64,000 nt of DNA from Hyperoodon ampullatus (Eukaryota; Chordata; Mammalia; Artiodactyla; Ziphiidae), in the NCBI GenBank assembly GCA_949752795.1, contig OX457070.1, positions 30,861,088 through 30,925,087 of the forward strand, in the 5' to 3' direction. This document shows positions 58,460-64,000 of this stretch, in pieces. The translations under genes and the position numbers were made by a program. Under the pieces are notes generated by a model that searched no databases, had not been told where the DNA came from, and saw only the letters and a program-made list of their open reading frames with translations. Within the stretch, counting starts at the first letter, position 1, and every line of letters starts with the position of its first letter.

Positions 58460-58809
58460 GGGACTTCCCTGGTGGTGCAGTTAAGAATCCGCCTGCCAAC
58501 TCAGGGGACACGGGTTCGAGCCCTGGTCTGGGAAGATCCCATGCCGCAGAGCAACTAAGCCGGCGCGCCACAATTACTGAGCCTGTGCTCTAGAGCCTGC
58601 GAGCCACAGCTACTGAGCCCACGCACCACAACTACTGAAGCCCGCACGCCTAAAGCCCGTGCTCCGCAACAAGAGAGAAACCACCGCAAGGAGAAGCCCT
58701 TGCACCGCAACAAAGCAACAAAGAGTAGCCCCCGGTCACAGCAACTAGAGAAAGCCCACGCGCAGCAACGAAGACCCAATGCAGCCAAAAATAAATAAAT
58801 AAAAGAAAA
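58460..58809 (+). mobile_element. CHR-type SINE, longest form
   Basis: About 350 bp with repeated cacaactactgaagccc-type units and an extra caacaaag unit near 58711-58722. Target-site duplication agaaataggttt at 58448-58459 and 58810-58821. Confidence 0.93.
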
Positions 58810-58821
58810 AGAAATAGGTTT

Positions 58822-60437
58822 AAAGGTCTTCATTTTGTAAACATTATATGGTCGCAGAATTTAAAAAATAAAACAAATAACCAATTTATAAAAGAAGTTA
58901 CGGGGTGAGGGTTGGAGAGGAATTAGAATTAATCCATTGGTCATATAATACGTCCTCCTGCTAAATCAGACAGAGGAATTCCAGGTCAGTGGATAAAAAG
59001 CTATTCCAATTTCCCTTATAAATGCTTGCTATCACTTTAACAAATCCCGTGGTGGGAAAGTGCTTTCAAGTATCCAAAATCAATGATCAAGAATGAGGGG
59101 TCATTATCTGCATAGAAACACTGTATTTTTGGTACAATTAACTCAAAAGTGAAAGTCATAAAGAAACTAAAAATAAGTAAACAGAAAGTCTTTATGAATC
59201 TATTTCAGAGACAAGTCTTTTGACTAATTCAGAAAGTACTGGTCTTCCCTCCCCTTCCAACACTCACTTGATTTCCTTAACTCATCTAGTTACATAACTG
59301 ATTCTAAGACTTGTAAACAAACAGCCCCATTGCTTGACAATTCTGGATCTGTGGGTTTGTACTGCTGTTTCTCTGTGGAGGTTGAGAGCTGTGTAATGAT
59401 TTATTCCTTCCCTGCCCCTGCCTTCTTTTCCTATTTTGCTCCTTTTTTTTTTTTTTTTTTTTTTTTTTTGTCAAAGTAGGTTAAAAAAAAAAAATCCAGG
59501 GGAACTAAGTAAGTGTGAAAACAAACCCTGGTGCTATAGGATTGAGGCCACCAATTTAAACACCCTAGGCGCAAGGAATGCAAAATGTGAGGGTCTCATA
59601 CTCAGATAAGCTCCCCAGAAGGAGACTACTAATATGTAGTAATTTTCAGCATCCCCTGGACTCCAAAGCATATGCTTTTGTATAAGGCAGCTTTGATTCC
59701 CCTGATTTCCCACGCATGAAGCTCTTACAGCTTCAAAGAGAGCTCTGCATGCAAAAGGTACATGGGGGTGTAGTTCAGGAGGAGAATGGGGCTAGTAGGC
59801 AGAACGTGGGTGAATTAACATTCAGGTCTATGCTTTAATTCCAGTGCTACCTTCCAGTGGTGTACCCCAGTTATAACACTGACTGCTGGCAAATTAGAAG
59901 TTTTCTATTTTGGTAATTAGACCTAATCAATTACCTGGAATTAAAACACACCTAATTCCACCATAGAGAAGTTAGATTCCAGATTGGTTCTTAGGTTGTG
60001 GATTCAATTTATTTTTGATAGCATAGATTAAGAACAATTTATACCATGGCATGTGTGCCATGCACACACTGTGTCGCTGATGGAATCTTCAGGAAACATT
60101 TTCATTGCGTAATAATTTAATACAGATAAAATAAATACAGAATAAATTAAGTATTTTGAGTTTTTAAAAATCTAGAAATTTATGCGGGCTTAAGTGAAGG
60201 AAGACAACAGAGCCCTTAAATACCTTAAGTGATTTCATGAAATTTTAACTAATTCTCCTTTTGTGTGTGTTATTTTAGGAGACCTTTATTTATAAAGGTT
60301 TTCAAACTGTTTTCTCTCCCATTTATCACCTACTCTTCTAGTAGTACGGGCATTGTAAATTATTTCTACGCCAAAGATTCTCTTGGAACATTAGAGTCTA
60401 ATCTACTAGTAGACTTTCTTCTTTAAAAAAGCTCCAG
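58822..60437. other. Intergenic, nothing recognised
   Basis: Contains a T-homopolymer of 27 at 59443-59469 followed by a shorter A-run. No gene or confident repeat. Confidence 0.45.
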
Positions 60438-60577
60438 GGGACTTCCCTGGTGGTTCAGTGGTTAAGAATCTGCCTGCCAGTTCAGGGGGCCCAGCTTCGA
60501 TCCCTAATCAGGGAACTAGATCCCACACGCCACAACTAAGACTTGGTGCAGCCAAATAAATAAATATTTTTTAAACA
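60438..60577 (+). mobile_element. CHR-type SINE, oldest short form
   Basis: Only about 140 bp: head gggacttccctggtggttca, a diverged tRNA part and tail ccaaataaataaatatt. Confidence 0.85.
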
Positions 60578-61889
60578 AATTATTTTGTCATGGGAACTTT
60601 TTTCTATCAGTATATTCCCTAGCTTTAGTTTTAAAATTTATTTTCAGGTGTATATCCTGAATAAGAATGCCTGATTCTCTCTGACTTTTTGATCCATGTG
60701 ATCCTGGTTGAAATGAAAGTGGCAGGTCCCAGTTTTGCAGCCACTAAAATGAGATTCTGAAGTGAAATAGTTACTGAGCCCAAGAAATGAAGAGGAGCCT
60801 CTTTGTTCTCTCGGAGGCTGCAGTTGGAGCTTGCTGGGTTTTGTTCTGGCAGGTTCACAAGGTCTGTCAGAAACAATGGAAGCATAGACCTTTAGAGCTG
60901 GAAGGAATGAGGCTTAGTCCTCGCTTATTCTAAATCCTTCATGTTAGAGATGTGAAAATGCATCCCAGATAGGGTTTGTGGTCTTGAGAGGCATGTTTTC
61001 TATTTTTATTTTTCTAAAGCCATTTTTTAAATTCCAGTTCATTTCAACAATATTTATACCCTACTAACACAAAGGGACCCCCAAATTTGTTGTGATTACT
61101 CCATCCACATGGTGGAGGAATTGGAGGGAAGGACTATTTTGCTCCCCTGAAAAAAGCGAGCAAATGCAGAGCAAAACTCTGGACAAAACTTAAGGACCTG
61201 GATCTGATTCACCAACCTCCATATTAATAAAATACACTCTCTGATGTACTTTATATAATCACAAACTCCAAACATGAAATATAAAAATAAAACAGTATTA
61301 TGGAGGACTACATGTTCAAGCAAGGAAACCATAGCTGGGTTTAAAATGAAAAAAAGATAGTTTAAAAATTCACTTTCTTCATATATCTTCCTGTGTATCT
61401 TGGAAACACATTTATTTACTGTATAAACAAAGTTGTAAATTTTTAAAGTTTACTGTTACATATGGTTATCAAATAGGTAGAAACACTAGTTGAGAAGACA
61501 GAGGAGAAGATTATATTTCTGCTATTTCTACATAATACCCCATTCCAAATAAGAAAAACATTCCAAATGAGAAAAAGTTGGTGAGTCTGTGGTCATGAAT
61601 GTTCCCAAATGTATCCATGATTTGGCTGTTTTTACAAAGTCAGAGAAGTTGGACCATTGTCTTTCCCCTCATCTCAACTTCTGGGCTTGCTATCTGACAG
61701 ACTAAAGGCTCAAGTCATTGGTAGCTTTAGTATGGCCTTCTGGGATGATTCTTTATGGAGGGAATTGACATTTGTTTAAATATGCTTCTTAGGCTTAGCA
61801 TTGGGGCCCTGGAACCATTGTTACCAGAGCTCTCCAAAGCCTAGTGTGTTACATGAACAAAAGAGTTACAAGACAGAATGACCTTATTT
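60578..61889. other. Intergenic, nothing recognised
   Basis: Unique-looking, AT-rich. Open frames at 60631-60885 and 61096-61332 have no support. Confidence 0.45.
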
Positions 61890-62361
61890 TATTTGATTAT
61901 TATTTTTTAAATTTTTTATTGGGGTATAGTTGATTTACAATGTTGTGCTAGTTTCTGCTGTACAGCAAAGTGATTCAGTTATACATAGACATATATCCAC
62001 TCTTTTTAGATTCTTTTCCCATATAGGTCATTACAGGTATTGAGTAGAGTTCCCTGTGCTATATAGTAGGTCCTTATTAGTTATATGTTTTATATAAAGT
62101 AGTGTGTAAATATAAATCCCAACCTCCCAGTTTATCCCTCCCCTCCTTTCCCCCCTGGTAACCATAACTTTGCTTTCTATATCTGTGACTCTATTTCTGT
62201 TTTGTAAATAAGTTCATTAGTACCATTTTTTTAGATTCCACATGTAAGTGATATCATATGATATGTTTTTCTCTGTCTGAATAACTTCACCTAGTATGAT
62301 AATCTCTAGGTCCATCCATGTTGCTGCAAATGACATTATTTCATTCTTTTTATGGCTGACC

Positions 62362-62405
<44 letters not shown>

Positions 62406-62697
62406 CATACACTGCATCTTCTTTATCAATTCATTTGTCAATGGACATTTAGGTTACTTCCATGTCTTGGCTATTGTAAACACTCGTGCAATGAACATTG
62501 CGGTGCATGTATCCTTTCAGATTACGGTTTTCTCGGATATATGCCCAGGAGTGGGATTGCTGGATCATATGGTATTTCTATTTTTAGTTTTTTAAGGAAC
62601 CTCTGTACTGTTCTCCATAGTGGCTGCACCAATTTACATTGACACCAACAGTGTGGGAGGGTTCCCTTTTCTCCACACCCTCTCCAGCATTTAGATC
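61890..62697 (-). repeat. Cetartiodactyl L1 3' end
   Basis: Reverse L1 3' UTR from ggggtatagttgatttacaa through gtacagcaaagtgattcagt to caatttacattgacaccaac. It includes a (TG)n tract and is followed by a SINE. Confidence 0.87.
62364..62402. repeat. (TG)n microsatellite
   Basis: About 19 units inside the L1, at the position where other copies here have tgta/TA arrays. Confidence 0.93.
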
Positions 62698-62710
62698 CTA
62701 TTTTATTTTA

Positions 62711-63066
62711 TTTTTTTGATTTATTTATTTATCTATTTATGGCTGCGTTGGGTCTTTGTTGCTCCACGTGGGCTTTTTTTAGTTGCAGTGAGCGGGGGCT
62801 ACTCTTCGTTGCGGTGCACGGGCTTCTCATAGCGGTGGCTTCTCTTGTTGCGGAGCACGGACTCTAGGGGTGCGGGCTTCAGTAGTTGTGGCTCGTGGGC
62901 TCAGTAGCTATGGCTCACGAGCTCTAGAGCACAGGCTCAGTAGTTGTGGCACACGGGCTTAGTTGCTCCGCGGCATGCGGGATCTTCCCGGACCAGGGAT
63001 CAAACCTGTGTCCCCTGCATTGGCAGGTGGATTCTTAACCACTGTGCCACTAGGGAAGCCTAGTTA
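62711..63066 (-). mobile_element. CHR-type SINE, long form
   Basis: Inserted at the edge of an L1. Target-site duplication ctattttatttta at 62698-62710 and 63067-63079. Confidence 0.93.
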
Positions 63067-63164
63067 CTATTTTATTTTAAAAGGAAAATCAAACACATAA
63101 AAACGGTGCATGTGTGCATACACACACACACTCACACAGGCATACACCATGGTTATGCACCAAA

Positions 63165-63265
63165 CAGCAGTATAACATAGTGGTGAAAAGCTTGAGTTTT
63201 GGAGTCACACAGACCTGAGTTCTACTTCCAGGCCCAGAACTTAATCTCCACTCTTCTTAGACCCA
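63165..63265 (+). repeat. MIR SINE
   Basis: Plus MIR: agtataacatagtggtgaaa, gttttggagtcacacagacc. Confidence 0.75.
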
Positions 63266-63311
63266 CAAGATTACTTTCAGTCAACTAAAAAGATTAAAAA
63301 TATGGTACGAG

Positions 63312-63511
63312 GGCTTCCCTGGTGGTGCAGTGGTTGAGAGTCCGCCTGTCGATGCAGAGGACACGGGTTCGTGCCCCGGTCCGGGAGGATCCCACATGCC
63401 GCGGAGCAGCTGGGCCCGTGAGCCATGGCCACTGAGCCTGCGCATCCGGAGCCTGTGCTCCGCAACGGGAGAGGCCACAACAGTGAGAGGCCCGCGTACC
63501 GAAAAAAAAAA
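63312..63511 (+). mobile_element. CHR-type SINE, short form
   Basis: Target-site duplication atggtacgag at 63302-63311 and 63512-63521. Sequence close to the other short copies. Confidence 0.94.
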
Positions 63512-63521
63512 ATGGTACGAG

Positions 63522-63878
63522 TTTCAAAGTGCTTAAGTTTGTATATTTATAAATTGTTCATACTCATTCCCAGGCCCTTCCAGTAACACCTATGATTCTC
63601 TATACCCTGCTAACCAGCCAAGCTCAGATCCCTCCTTGCTTCACCAACACTTGGTACTGGAGCACTCTTTTGGGGTTCACAGTTCTTAAACTCAGTCTTT
63701 ATAGTGCCTAATCCTTCCACCCACCACTGTGTAAACATCCTGCAGACCCTGTCTGTCCAACGCCTATTCACTCTCTGACAGGAACATGTGCACTTCAGCC
63801 ACTAGTTGATTTGAGTCTGCTGAGCCCCCTTTCCTGATCTCAACCCCCCAAGTCCTAACTCTTAAACACACACCTTTT
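63522..63878. other. Intergenic, nothing recognised
   Basis: C-rich unique-looking sequence, no coding signal. Confidence 0.45.
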
Positions 63879-64000
63879 GGGCTTCCCTGGTGGCGCAGTG
63901 GTTAAGAATCCACCTGCCAAAGCAGGGGACACGGGTTCAAGCCCTGGTCCGGGAAGATCCCACATGCCACGGAGCAACTAAGCCCGTGCGCCACAACTAC
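63879..64000 (+). mobile_element. CHR-type SINE, cut by window end
   Basis: Head gggcttccctggtggcgcag, B-box ggttcaagccc and start of a long-form body. Continues beyond the window. Confidence 0.92.

Noticed and set aside
63277..63536. Recurring open frames resembling each other at many sites (also near 10.3, 13.8, 30.0, 34.1, 50.2 and 52.2 kb)
   Set aside because: All are SINE translations in different frames; repeated similarity reflects the element, not a gene family.
1..64000. Exons of the expected neighbours PLEK or PPP3R1
   Set aside because: No splice-flanked coding block matching pleckstrin or calcineurin B was recognised in either flank; they are expected to lie beyond the window.

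Overview
The window is nuclear DNA of a mammal, almost certainly a cetacean (whale, dolphin or porpoise; hippopotamus is the only other realistic candidate). The evidence is about 20 copies of the tRNA-derived CHR-type SINE (5' head reading ggcttccctggtgg), many still bounded by clean target-site duplications, plus several 3' ends of the cetartiodactyl L1 family. No bovine BovB or Bov-A elements were seen. There are no bacterial, phage, CRISPR or intact viral genes. Almost every six-frame ORF is a repeat or GC-rich shadow.

The one gene I can support is CNRIP1 (cannabinoid receptor-interacting protein 1, CRIP1a), complete on the + strand. Coding exons are 18225-18403, 20502-20652 and 39466-39630, joined by consensus GT-AG introns of 2.1 and 18.8 kb. 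Together they encode 164 residues ending in a stop. A CpG island (about 17.7-18.65 kb) carries the promoter and start codon. The 3' UTR runs to about 40.48 kb with two AATAAA signals.

Layout: 1-16.9 kb is upstream intergenic sequence made of L1 fragments (some nested), MaLR and ERV1-like LTRs, a hAT element, MIR/L2 and SINEs. 17-18.65 kb is the promoter and exon 1. 18.4-20.5 kb is intron 1 with two MER5-like hAT relics. 20.65-39.46 kb is intron 2, with L1 remnants mostly on the minus strand, SINEs, and a diverged local duplication at 28.7 and 30.7 kb. 39.47-40.48 kb is the terminal exon, flanked by two related LTRs in the same orientation. 40.5-64 kb is downstream intergenic sequence, including a CpG-retaining block without recognisable repeats near 53-54 kb. 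In human, CNRIP1 lies between PLEK and PPP3R1; no exon of either was recognised here.

No undescribed multi-gene system is visible. The most interesting items are structural: LTRs flanking the last exon, the intronic duplication, a perfect foldback palindrome inside an old transposon, a 53-bp inverted repeat near 4.7 kb, long homopolymer G/C tracts at the promoter, and the candidate regulatory block at 53-54 kb. Repeat family names come from remembered consensus features, not from a library search.
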